From NCBI RefSeq assembly GCF_014359905.1, contig NZ_JACIYP010000037.1, positions 1 to 47,830 on the forward strand: a stretch of DNA of 47,830 bases, read 5' to 3'. Within the stretch, counting starts at the first letter, position 1. Every line of letters starts with the position of its first letter. The notes beneath the pieces are model-generated. The model saw only the letters and a list, made by a program, of their open reading frames with translations, did not search any database and was not told the DNA's origin. This document shows positions 35,458-43,029 of the stretch, piece by piece. A program made the position numbers and the translations under genes. This stretch comes from Hoeflea sp. Lineage in GTDB: Bacteria; Pseudomonadota; Alphaproteobacteria; Rhizobiales; Rhizobiaceae.

Positions 35458-36381
35458 TCAGGTCCAGCTGTCGAAGAAGCCCGGACCCGCCTGTCCACGC
35501 ACGTCGGCGCCGGCCGCTGCGCCCAGCGCCGCCGCTTCGCTTGCCGGACCTTGCATGTGCACTTCGTGCGACACCGTTCCATCCGGGGTCAGGATCATGC
35601 CGAAAAACGAGATCCGGTCGCCAGACAGCGTCGCATGACCGGCAATCGGGGTCCGGCAGGAGCCGTCAAGCGACCCCAGGAACGCCCGTTCGCACAGCAG
35701 CGCCGCATGGGTTTGAGCATGATCGATCGGGGAGAGCAGGCTGGCGATCCGCTCGTCGTCGAGCCGCGCCTCGATGCAGATGGCGCCCTGGCCGGGGGCC
35801 GGCGGAAAACTTTCGGGATCCAGAAGCTCGGTCACCACCTCGGTCTTGCCGAGCCGCTTGAGCCCCGCATAGGCCAGCAGCGTGGCGTGGGCCTCGCCCT
35901 CGGCAAGCTTGCGCAGCCGCGTGTCGACAAGGCCACGGAACATGATCACGGAGATATCCGGCCGGAGCCGCCGAATCAGCGCCTGCCGCCTCAGCGAGGA
36001 GGAGCCGACAATGGCGTTCTGCGGCAGATCGGCGAGCCGCGGCGCGGCGGGGCTGATGAAGGCGTCGCGCGGATCCTCGCGCTCGAGATAGGCCACAATG
36101 CCAAGCCCTTCGGGAAGCTTCGTCGCCATGTCCTTGGAGGAATGCACCGCCAGATCGAGCCGGCCATCGGAAAGCTGTTCTTCGAGTTCCTCGGTGAAAA
36201 GACCCTTGCCGCCGATTTCGGACAGCGGGCGATCGGTGATGCGATCCCCCTTGCTCGACAGCACCACGATCTCGAAGGCGTCCTCGGGCAGCCGATGCGC
36301 CGCCATCAGCCGCGAGCGCGTTTCATGGGCCTGCGCAAGCGCCAGCGGACTGCCGCGGGTTCCGATGCGGTAAGGTTTCAT
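35458..36381 (-). CDS. hemC: Hydroxymethylbilane synthase (porphobilinogen deaminase)
   Basis: Polymerises four porphobilinogens into hydroxymethylbilane. The 307-residue protein starts [14 protein letters not shown], has [12 protein letters not shown] and the DGSCRTPI loop, where C242 carries the dipyrromethane cofactor, at the same number as in E. coli. The ATG at 36381 is chosen; an in-frame TTG two codons upstream is closer to a GGA sequence and cannot be excluded. First gene of the minus-strand heme operon, divergent from tsaD across 91 bases, where the promoters must lie. Confidence 0.97.
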   Translation of the reverse strand: MKPYRIGTRGSPLALAQAHETRSRLMAAHRLPEDAFEIVVLSSKGDRITDRPLSEIGGKGLFTEELEEQLSDGRLDLAVHSSKDMATKLPEGLGIVAYLEREDPRDAFISPAAPRLADLPQNAIVGSSSLRRQALIRRLRPDISVIMFRGLVDTRLRKLAEGEAHATLLAYAGLKRLGKTEVVTELLDPESFPPAPGQGAICIEARLDDERIASLLSPIDHAQTHAALLCERAFLGSLDGSCRTPIAGHATLSGDRISFFGMILTPDGTVSHEVHMQGPASEAAALGAAAGADVRGQAGPGFFDSWT

Positions 36382-36472
36382 TTGCAAGACATCCGTTCCG
36401 TTGTTACCGACAAACGAGTATCGGGATCACCCCGCGAGCGCAACATCAGGCCGCGCGACATAAGAGACAAAC

Positions 36473-37570
36473 ATGGACATCGGCGGATTGAGGATTCTGG
36501 GCATCGAGACCAGCTGCGACGAAACCGCCGCAGCCGTGGTGCATCGCTCGCCGGATGGCGTGGGCACAATCCTGTCCGACGTGGTGCTGAGCCAGCTCGA
36601 CCTGCATGCGGCCTTCGGCGGCGTGGTGCCGGAGCTTGCCGCCCGCTCCCATGTCTCGGTGCTCGACCGGCTGGTGAGCGAGGCGCTTGCCGAAAGCGGC
36701 GTGGCGCTCACCGAGATCGATGCCATAGCCGTCACTTCGGGACCCGGCCTGATCGGCGGGCTGATGGTCGGGCTGATGACCGGCAAGGCCATCGCCATGG
36801 CGACGGCCAAGCCGTTCATGGGGGTCAACCATCTCGAGGGCCATGCGCTGACGGCGCGGCTGACCGACACTGTGGCCTTTCCCTATCTGCTTCTCCTGGT
36901 GTCGGGCGGCCACACCCAGATCGTGCTGGTCAAGGGCGTGGGCGACTACGAGCGATGGGGCACGACCATCGACGATGCGCTGGGCGAGGCCTTCGACAAG
37001 ACCGCGAAACTGCTGGGGCTGGGTTATCCCGGCGGCCCGATGGTGGAACAGGCCGCCCTTGACGGCATCCCCAAGCGCTTCCGCCTGCCGGTGCCGATGC
37101 GCAAGGACCCGCGGCTCGACTTTTCCTTCTCGGGCCTGAAGACCGCGGTGCGGCAGATGGCGGAAGCCGAGGCGCCGCTGTCACGGCAAACCATCGCCGA
37201 TCTGTGCCTGGCGTTTCAGGTCTCCGTGACCGCGAGCCTGGATGACCGGATCGCCATGGCGCTGGAACGCTTTTCGCAGCGTTTCGGGACCGAATCGAAA
37301 CCGGCGCTCGTGGTGGCGGGCGGCGTTGCCGCGAACACGGCGATCCGGACGACGCTTGAACGCCGCGCCGACAAGGCGGGATTCCGGTTCATTGCCCCGC
37401 CGCCCAACCTGTGCACCGACAACGCCGCCATGATCGCCTGGGCCGGGGCCGAACGGATGGCCGCCGGGTTGCCCTTCGACACGCTCGATCTGGCGCCCCG
37501 GTCGCGCTGGCCGCTGGACCAGACCGCTATCGCCCTGATCGGCCATGGCAAGCGCGGCGCCAAGGCCTGA
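36473..37570 (+). CDS. tsaD: tRNA N6-adenosine threonylcarbamoyltransferase TsaD
   Basis: Transfers threonylcarbamoyl from the TsaC product to A37 of ANN-decoding tRNAs, with TsaB and TsaE. The 365-residue ASKHA-fold protein begins [15 protein letters not shown], has the metal motif H120-LEG-H124 in [41 protein letters not shown], and [13 protein letters not shown] near the end. Divergent from hemC, as in other Rhizobiales. In several relatives gpsA follows directly; here the next genes are YciI and EVE proteins. Confidence 0.96.
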   Translation: MDIGGLRILGIETSCDETAAAVVHRSPDGVGTILSDVVLSQLDLHAAFGGVVPELAARSHVSVLDRLVSEALAESGVALTEIDAIAVTSGPGLIGGLMVGLMTGKAIAMATAKPFMGVNHLEGHALTARLTDTVAFPYLLLLVSGGHTQIVLVKGVGDYERWGTTIDDALGEAFDKTAKLLGLGYPGGPMVEQAALDGIPKRFRLPVPMRKDPRLDFSFSGLKTAVRQMAEAEAPLSRQTIADLCLAFQVSVTASLDDRIAMALERFSQRFGTESKPALVVAGGVAANTAIRTTLERRADKAGFRFIAPPPNLCTDNAAMIAWAGAERMAAGLPFDTLDLAPRSRWPLDQTAIALIGHGKRGAKA

Positions 37571-37675
37571 GCAAACCGCCGATCGAGGATTGAAACCGGC
37601 TGCCGGGCAAGGCATAGACTTGGCAACCCTGTTCCGCCGGGCAATGCCCGGACCAACGCTCACGATGGAGATGTC

Positions 37676-37969
37676 ATGTTTTACGCCCTGATGTGCAAGG
37701 ACAAGCCCGGCTCGCTGGATCTGCGGATGGCCACCCGTCCGCCCCATGTCGAGTATCTCAAGGGTCTCGAGGCCAATGGCGTGCTCAAGATGGCGGGCCC
37801 TCTGCTGGGCGAGGACGAGAAGCCGATCGGCAGCCTGCTGGTCGTTGCAGCCGCCGACAAGGCGGAAGCCGAGGCGGTTGCGGCAGGCGATCCCTATGAG
37901 CTTGCCGGCCTGTTTGAGACGACGGAGATTCGCGCCTTCAATTGGGTTTTCGGAAAGCCGGAGGCGTAA
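37676..37969 (+). CDS. YciI-like protein
   Basis: A 97-residue dimeric alpha-beta-barrel protein. It starts MFYALMCKDKPGSLDLR, has HVEYLKGLEANGVLKMAGPLL, and the central SLLVVAAADKAEAEAVAAGD and PYELAGLF text with the conserved Asp and the FNWVFG end. This is the YciI/DUF1330-like family, of uncertain activity. A GGAG site precedes the ATG. The next gene starts one base after the stop, so the two are coupled. Confidence 0.92.
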   Translation: MFYALMCKDKPGSLDLRMATRPPHVEYLKGLEANGVLKMAGPLLGEDEKPIGSLLVVAAADKAEAEAVAAGDPYELAGLFETTEIRAFNWVFGKPEA

Positions 37970-37970
37970 G

Positions 37971-38408
37971 ATGGCCTATTGGTTGTTCAAGTCCGAGCCG
38001 TTCAAATGGTCGTGGGAGATGCAGAAGGCCAAGGGTGACGTTGGCGAACAATGGGACGGCATCCGCAATTACCAGGCCCGCAACAACATGCGCGCCATGA
38101 AACTGGGCGACAAGGGCTTTTTCTACCACTCCAATGAAGGGCTTGAGGTTGTCGGCATCATCGAGGTGTGCGGGCTCATCCATCCCGACACCACCATCGA
38201 CGACCCGCGCTGGGAATGCGTCGACATCCGCGCGGTCTGCGACATGCCCAGGCCGGTGACGCTCAAAGACGTCAAGGCCAATCCGAAGCTTTCCGAGATG
38301 AGCCTGGTCACCTCGATGCGGCTGTCCGTGCAGCCGGTGACCGAGGCGGAATATCTCGAGGTCTGCCGGATGGGCAATCTCGACAATCCGCCGCGCTCGC
38401 CGGAGTGA
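37971..38408 (+). CDS. EVE domain-containing protein
   Basis: A 145-residue protein formed by one EVE domain, a PUA-like fold that binds modified bases in nucleic acids. The start YWLFKSEPFKWSWEMQ, GEQWDGIRNYQARNNMRAMK, GDKGFFYHSNEGLEVVGI and the ending VTEAEYLEVCRMG are typical. It is coupled to the YciI gene (one-base gap). YciI-EVE pairing after tsaD is common in alphaproteobacteria; the biological role is unknown. Confidence 0.93.
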   Translation: MAYWLFKSEPFKWSWEMQKAKGDVGEQWDGIRNYQARNNMRAMKLGDKGFFYHSNEGLEVVGIIEVCGLIHPDTTIDDPRWECVDIRAVCDMPRPVTLKDVKANPKLSEMSLVTSMRLSVQPVTEAEYLEVCRMGNLDNPPRSPE

Positions 38409-38486
38409 CGATGTGGTTGCGCATGGCGTGACCGCAAAACCGCGGCACAGTTCTCCGCGCCATGCGCCAGACTCCGGCGCTGAGCG

Positions 38487-39134
38487 ATGAAGACCGATCC
38501 GGAGAGCTTCATCCGCGCCAACACCACGCTCGGCACTCCGCCGCATGTGCCCGAGATCCGGCTGCATCTCGCCGACGAGGCGCATGAATTGTGGCTCAAG
38601 ACCGAGGAAGACTTGGACGCGCTCGGCCTGCCGCCGCCGTTCTGGGCCTTTGCCTGGGCCGGCGGCCAGGGCCTGGCGCGGCACCTGCTGGACAATCCGG
38701 ACCTGGTGGCGGGAAAGACCGTGCTCGATTTCGCCTCGGGCTCGGGGCTGGTGGCGATCGCCGCCTGCCTTGCGGGCGCGGCCCGGGTCACCGCTGCCGA
38801 CATCGACCCCTGGGCTGCGACCGCAACACGGCTCAATGCGGCGGAGAACGGCGTGGCGTTCACATTTCGCGAGACCAACCTGATCGGCGCGGACGAGGGC
38901 TGGGATGTCGTTCTGGCAGGCGACGTGTTCTACGACCGCGCCATGGCCGACCTTGTCTGGCCGTGGCTCACCACGTTGTCGCGGCGTGGCGCGATGGTGC
39001 TCGTGGGCGATCCCGGCCGGGCCTATTGCCCGAAGCACGGGTTGGAGCTTCTGGCCACCTACATGGTGCCGGTGACTCGCGCGCTTGAAGACAGCGAGAT
39101 CAAGCGGACTTCGGTGTGGCTGGTCACTGGCTGA
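38487..39134 (+). CDS. Class I SAM methyltransferase, ETF-beta lysine methyltransferase (METTL20)-like
   Basis: A 215-residue methyltransferase. The SAM-binding motif I is VLDFASGSGLVAIAA (about residues 78-92), followed by the acidic VTAADIDPWA and the motif IV-like WDVVLAGDVFYD with the DVFYD signature, characteristic of the METTL20/nicotinamide-methyltransferase-like family. A relative in Agrobacterium methylates the beta subunit of electron transfer flavoprotein, so that is the likely role. The protein also has the N-terminal FIRANTTLGTPPHVPEIRLH. The gene ends on a palindrome and is convergent with the L,D-transpeptidase gene. Confidence 0.87.
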   Translation: MKTDPESFIRANTTLGTPPHVPEIRLHLADEAHELWLKTEEDLDALGLPPPFWAFAWAGGQGLARHLLDNPDLVAGKTVLDFASGSGLVAIAACLAGAARVTAADIDPWAATATRLNAAENGVAFTFRETNLIGADEGWDVVLAGDVFYDRAMADLVWPWLTTLSRRGAMVLVGDPGRAYCPKHGLELLATYMVPVTRALEDSEIKRTSVWLVTG

Positions 39135-39149
39135 TCTGATCGTCAGATC
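39133..39149. terminator. Compact hairpin after the methyltransferase gene
   Basis: GATCTGA-TCG-TCAGATC forms a perfect seven-pair stem with a three-base loop and overlaps the last bases of the stop codon. There is no T-run. It sits between convergent genes and could act in either direction. Confidence 0.45.
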
Positions 39150-39191
39150 CCGCTGGACTTTGCCGACGCAGAAGAATTGAAACTCTAAACT

Positions 39192-39782
39192 TTAGGCAAC
39201 CCGAAGGATCGTTCCGCGCCGCAAGAATGGCATCAACCGCAGCATGTCCTGGCGCTTGAGCGCAATGCAGCCCTCGGTCGGCGCATATCCCGGCCGCGCC
39301 ACATGCAGGAAGATGGCGCTGCCCGCGCCACGCCGCCGTGAAACGAAGTTCCAGTCGAGGACAAAACCGAAATCATAGAGCGCATCGGTGCGGAGCAGCG
39401 TTTCATGGCTCGCCGAAAACGGCAGCCGGACGTAGCGATTGTAGGCGGCATGCATCGGCGCATCGCACCAGCCGTCGCGGGCGCCCGTCCGGAACAACGC
39501 AATGCCGGACCCGTCCGGGGTCAGCATCCCGCCGCGGCGGAATCCCCCGAGCACGGCCATCGGCGCCCGCGGCGTGCAGCCGTCACCCTCACGCTTGAAG
39601 CTGGATATACCGCCGCGGCCCAGGGCTGCAGGAAAGGTGAGCGGCCCGAAACGGACCAGCGCCTTGAGCCGGTCGCCCGGCTTTTTCCGCACCACGATCG
39701 TGCCGGTTGGGGACGCCCTGCGCACGCCCTTGTCCGGCATCGGCCGCTTTTGTAACAAAACCCTCACGATCAAGTGCTCCAT
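39192..39782 (-). CDS. L,D-transpeptidase (YkuD) family protein
   Basis: A 196-residue protein with the YkuD catalytic block IFLHVARPGYAPTEGCIAL, with the nucleophilic C172 in TEGC and an upstream His. Such enzymes make 3-3 cross-links in peptidoglycan or tether proteins to it. No signal peptide is seen for the start at 39782, which is unexpected for a periplasmic enzyme; alternative starts do not add one. It is divergent from the CenR-like regulator, and shares the operator region between them. Confidence 0.88.
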   Translation of the reverse strand: MEHLIVRVLLQKRPMPDKGVRRASPTGTIVVRKKPGDRLKALVRFGPLTFPAALGRGGISSFKREGDGCTPRAPMAVLGGFRRGGMLTPDGSGIALFRTGARDGWCDAPMHAAYNRYVRLPFSASHETLLRTDALYDFGFVLDWNFVSRRRGAGSAIFLHVARPGYAPTEGCIALKRQDMLRLMPFLRRGTILRVA

Positions 39783-39840
39783 CTGTGACCCTGCTCGATT
39801 ATTTATCACTTTGCCAGCGCCTCGAAAGTGCCTAAACAGG

Positions 39841-39860
39841 GACATAAATGTCATTTGACA
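39841..39860. promoter_or_regulatory. Overlapping TGTCA dyads upstream of the CenR-like gene
   Basis: Two palindromes overlap: GACATAAATGTC (39841-39852) and TGTCATTTGACA (39849-39860). Together they give three TGTCA-type half-sites within 20 bases, 58 bases before the regulator's start codon and 59 bases before that of the L,D-transpeptidase. This is a candidate autoregulatory operator. Confidence 0.55.
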
Positions 39861-39917
39861 CAACCGGAGCGTCGGCCTGAACCGGCGCCCGCGTCCGAAT
39901 GAAGAGGAACCGCCGCA

Positions 39918-40601
39918 ATGACCGCTCGCTCGATCCTGCTGGTAGATGACGATGATGATCTGAGGGAAACGCTTGTCGAGCAGCTTTCGCTGTACGAGGA
40001 ATTCGCGATTGCCCAGCAATCCTCCGCGACCAAGGGGGTGCAGGCGGCGCGCGCCGACCATGTCGATCTCCTGATCATGGATGTGGGCCTGCCGGACATG
40101 GACGGGCGCGAGGCGGTCAAGCTGTTGCGCAAGGGCGGCTTCAAGTCGCCGATCATCATGCTGACCGGCCATGACACCGATTCGGATACGATCCTGGGCC
40201 TGGAGGCGGGCGCCAACGACTATGTCACCAAGCCGTTCCGCTTCGCCGTGCTGCTGGCGCGCATTCGCGCGCAGTTGCGCCAGCACGAGCAGAGTGAGGA
40301 CGCCACCTTCACGGTCGGCCCCTACACCTTCAAGCCGAGCCAGAAGCTGCTGCTCGACGACAAGGGCGGCAAGATCCGGCTGACCGAGAAGGAAGCCGCG
40401 ATCATCCGCTATCTCTACCGGGCGGACCAGAAGGTGGTGACCCGCGACGTTCTGCTGGAAGAGGTCTGGGGCTACAATTCCGGCGTCACCACCCACACGC
40501 TGGAAACCCATGTCTACCGCCTGCGCCAGAAAATCGAGGCCGATCCGTCAAACGCCGAGATCCTGGTCACCGAAAGCGGCGGCTACAAGATCATTCCGTA
40601 A
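39918..40601 (+). CDS. cenR: OmpR-family response regulator, CenR-like
   Basis: A 227-residue two-component regulator. The receiver domain starts SILLVDDDDDLRETL with acidic residues at 10-14, the phospho-acceptor is D55 in LLIMDVGLPDMDG, and GANDYVTKPF holds the conserved Thr/Lys region. The C-terminal winged helix has IRLTEKEAAIIRYLYRADQK, LLEEVWGYNSGV and ETHVYRLRQKIE. It fits CenR, the essential envelope regulator of alphaproteobacteria, from memory of the family; the response-regulator call itself is certain. No histidine kinase is adjacent. A GAAGAGGAA site precedes the ATG. Confidence 0.9.
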   Translation: MTARSILLVDDDDDLRETLVEQLSLYEEFAIAQQSSATKGVQAARADHVDLLIMDVGLPDMDGREAVKLLRKGGFKSPIIMLTGHDTDSDTILGLEAGANDYVTKPFRFAVLLARIRAQLRQHEQSEDATFTVGPYTFKPSQKLLLDDKGGKIRLTEKEAAIIRYLYRADQKVVTRDVLLEEVWGYNSGVTTHTLETHVYRLRQKIEADPSNAEILVTESGGYKIIP

Positions 40602-40627
40602 CTCCCTGCCCTTCAAGGAATACGCCC

Positions 40628-41086
40628 GTGGCGCTGAATGACGACATTGCCCTGCTCTCGACCGTTTCCCTGTTCCGGGACATCGGTGAGGACAAGCTGC
40701 GGCTGATCGCCTTTGGCGCCGAACGACGCAAGATGCAGCCGGGCCAGGTGCTGTTTCGCCAAGGCACGCCGGCCGACTGCGCTTTTGTCGTGGCCGACGG
40801 CCGCTTCGAGCTGACCAGCAAGGATCGCGATGGCCATACGACTGCGCTGGGCATGGCCGAGCGCGGCGCGCTTCTGGGTGAACTGGCGATGGTCACCGCG
40901 GTCGACCGGTCGATGACGGCGATTGCGCCGGACAACGCCGAAGTGATTCGCATCAACCGGCCGCTGTTCAGGCGCATGCTGGAGGAATATCCCGACATTG
41001 CCGGCATCGTCCGGCAGCGCATTGCCGACAATCTTGCCGCGCTCAACGCCGGCCTCGGCAAGGTCGCCGGGCGCTTTGCCGGCTGA
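40628..41086 (+). CDS. Cyclic nucleotide-binding domain protein without DNA-binding domain
   Basis: A 152-residue protein made of one cNMP-binding domain: LLSTVSLFRDIGEDKLRLIA, MQPGQVLFRQGTPADCAFVV, GRFELTSKD, GALLGELAMVT as the phosphate-binding cassette region, and RMLEEYPDIAGIV as the C-helix. There is no HTH, so it is not a Crp-type regulator. The GTG start follows AAGGA by eight bases. It lies 26 bases after the CenR-like gene and is surely co-transcribed, suggesting a link with that response. Confidence 0.9.
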   Translation: MALNDDIALLSTVSLFRDIGEDKLRLIAFGAERRKMQPGQVLFRQGTPADCAFVVADGRFELTSKDRDGHTTALGMAERGALLGELAMVTAVDRSMTAIAPDNAEVIRINRPLFRRMLEEYPDIAGIVRQRIADNLAALNAGLGKVAGRFAG

Positions 41087-41154
41087 TCGGTTCGGAATTT
41101 CTGGGTGTGCCCGTCGTTATCGCAAGACCGCTGCCCGGTTCTTTGCGGCATGCA

Positions 41155-41982
41155 TCAGAAATCGAAATGCGCGGTGACCGGGACATGGTCCGACGGGCGT
41201 TCCCAGCCACGGGCTTCCCGCAACACATCGATTCGCGACAGGCTGGGAAGCAGATCGGCTGACGACCAGACATGGTCGAGCCGCCGTCCCCGGTCGGCAT
41301 TGTCCCAGTCCTTCGCGCGGTAACTCCACCAGGTGTAGATCTTTTCTTCCGGCGGGATATGGGCCCGGATAAGGTCGACCCAGGCGCCGGCGGCCTGCAT
41401 CGCCACCAGGTTCTCGGTCTCCACGGGCGTGTGGCTGACCACCTTCAGAAGCTGCTTGTGCGACCAGACATCGGTTTCGAGCGGGGCGATGTTGAGATCG
41501 CCGACGAGGATCGAGGAGATGCCGTCGGCCTGCTCGGCCTCGGCGTGGAGGCATTTCATCTCCTCGATGAAATCGAGCTTGTGGCCGAATTTCGGATTGA
41601 TCTCGCGATCCGGTTCGTCGCCGCCGGCCGGCACATAGAAATTGTGGATGCGGATCCTGCGGCCGCCGGGGACAGCCACGATGGCCGAGATGTTGCGGGT
41701 GTGATCGATCTCGCAATAGGTCTTCCGCTGGTCATCCGACAGCTTGTGCCGCGAGATGATGGCGACGCCGTGATAGCCCTTCTGGCCGTGAATGGCGATG
41801 TGCTCGTAGCCAAGCTTGCGGAAGGCCGCACTCGGGAACGCGTCGTTGGGGCACTTGGTTTCCTGCAGGCACAGCACGTCTGGCCGGGCGGTTTCGAGAA
41901 AATGCTGCACCAGCGGCAGTCTCAGCCGCACGGAATTGATGTTCCAGGTGGTAACGGAAAACGCCAAGTCGGATCGCCTCAT
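41155..41982 (-). CDS. xthA: Exodeoxyribonuclease III
   Basis: AP endonuclease and 3'-5' exonuclease of base excision repair. The 275-residue protein has VTTWNINSVRLRLP, DVLCLQETKCPND, GYHGVAIISR, VGDLNIAP and the ending LDHVWSSADL...RPSDHVPV with the catalytic His. The ATG at 41982 is uncertain, with no clear ribosome site; a TTG five codons upstream is an alternative. It is the last gene of the ftsK-lolA-xthA order; the gap before it contains an antitoxin relic. Confidence 0.96.
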   Translation of the reverse strand: MRRSDLAFSVTTWNINSVRLRLPLVQHFLETARPDVLCLQETKCPNDAFPSAAFRKLGYEHIAIHGQKGYHGVAIISRHKLSDDQRKTYCEIDHTRNISAIVAVPGGRRIRIHNFYVPAGGDEPDREINPKFGHKLDFIEEMKCLHAEAEQADGISSILVGDLNIAPLETDVWSHKQLLKVVSHTPVETENLVAMQAAGAWVDLIRAHIPPEEKIYTWWSYRAKDWDNADRGRRLDHVWSSADLLPSLSRIDVLREARGWERPSDHVPVTAHFDF

Positions 41983-42041
41983 GCAGGTCGCGGTCAACGG
42001 GATAGCTTTGACCTATAGGCTGCAGGGGCCATTTCAAAGCG

Positions 42042-42233
42042 CTAAAGCGTGCTTTGCACATCTGATACGGCCCCGCATGACAGCAGCAGGGCACGGAGCG
42101 CGTCGCGGTGACGTTCGACAGCAAGGCCGTCGCCCCGCAGCGGCGACACCATCAAGAACTCGGCCAGCGCGCCCTTGCCCGCAGTCTTCCGCTGCCATTC
42201 CTCGGAACCGGAACCGGTCCCTTCACCGCCGGT
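42042..42233 (-). pseudogene. Relic of a Phd/YefM-type antitoxin gene
   Basis: In this 282-base gap the minus strand has a 63-codon frame without a usable start. Its codons 11-44 read SEEWQRKT, then ALAEFLMVSPLRGDG and LAVER, which resemble the C-terminal tail of Phd/YefM antitoxins (typically ..AEEWxRKT..LAEFLxxSPLRG..LDLERD). The N-terminal DNA-binding half is missing and no toxin gene follows. Upstream is a stop codon in frame and downstream the reading frame runs into unrelated sequence. I read it as the remains of a toxin-antitoxin locus. The comparison is from memory of the family, not a search. Confidence 0.55.
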
Positions 42234-42264
42234 TCACATCGCCCTCGGGAAGGGCCCAGCCTTG

Positions 42265-42945
42265 TCAGCCGCCGCCGCGGGCGCGCTTTTGCACCTCGGA
42301 ATAGGGCACATCGAACACGTTGGAGGCGAATTTCACGCCGGTCTGAACGTTGTAGATCATCACCGAGGTGTCCTTGCCCTGCGCGTCGCGGATGGTCCAC
42401 TGCTTGAGCTCGAAACTACTGGGATCAAACATCAGGCTGATGGTCGAATCGCCAAAAACCGACTTGTTGCCCAGGATGATCGTCGTCAGGTCCGGGTCTT
42501 CCGTTACCGACTGCACGGTGTCGCCCGACAGATCTATCCGTTCCGACAGCAAGAGCTTGAGCGGCGTCTTGTCGAGCGGATAGAGATCCCAGGTCTTCAG
42601 TTTGCGGTTGCCGATGACAACCGCCTTGCCGTCGGAAATGACACGGATGGCCGAAGGCTCTTCGTAGTTGAACCTGAGCTTGCCGGGGCGATCGATGAAG
42701 AACTTGCCGCCGGTCTGTTCGCCATTGGGGCCAAACTGGATGAACTCGCCGGTCATGGTCTTGACCGAGGAAAAGTGATCGGCAAGCTTCTGCGCCGCAT
42801 CCTGCGCGCGCGCGGTGCCTGGCAGGGCCAGGAGCCCGGCTGCCGCCGCCATCAGCGACAGGCCCAACCCAAGGCTCGCGCCCAGAAGAGCCCTGCGGGT
42901 CCGGTCCTGCGTGATAACTGCGCTGGAAATGGTCTGTTTCGACAT
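42265..42945 (-). CDS. lolA: Outer-membrane lipoprotein carrier protein LolA
   Basis: Periplasmic chaperone that carries lipoproteins from the LolCDE complex to the outer membrane. The 226-residue protein has a twin-Arg-like signal region (TRRALLGASLGLGLSL, cleavage near ALPGTARAQ at about 48), then the LolA fold: ADHFSSVKTMTGEFIQFGPN, GKFFIDRPGKLRFNYEEPS, LKTWDLYPLDKTPLKLLL and IYNVQTGVKFASNVFDVPY. GGAGACAGAG precedes the ATG. It starts 84 bases after ftsK, in the widely conserved ftsK-lolA order. Confidence 0.95.
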   Translation of the reverse strand: MSKQTISSAVITQDRTRRALLGASLGLGLSLMAAAAGLLALPGTARAQDAAQKLADHFSSVKTMTGEFIQFGPNGEQTGGKFFIDRPGKLRFNYEEPSAIRVISDGKAVVIGNRKLKTWDLYPLDKTPLKLLLSERIDLSGDTVQSVTEDPDLTTIILGNKSVFGDSTISLMFDPSSFELKQWTIRDAQGKDTSVMIYNVQTGVKFASNVFDVPYSEVQKRARGGG

Positions 42946-43029
42946 CTCTGTCTCCGTTTCGTTTCAGTCTTCGTGTCGCTCAAGACTGCGGCGCCAGTGT
43001 GACATGCATCCTCCCGGGACCCGTTGCTG

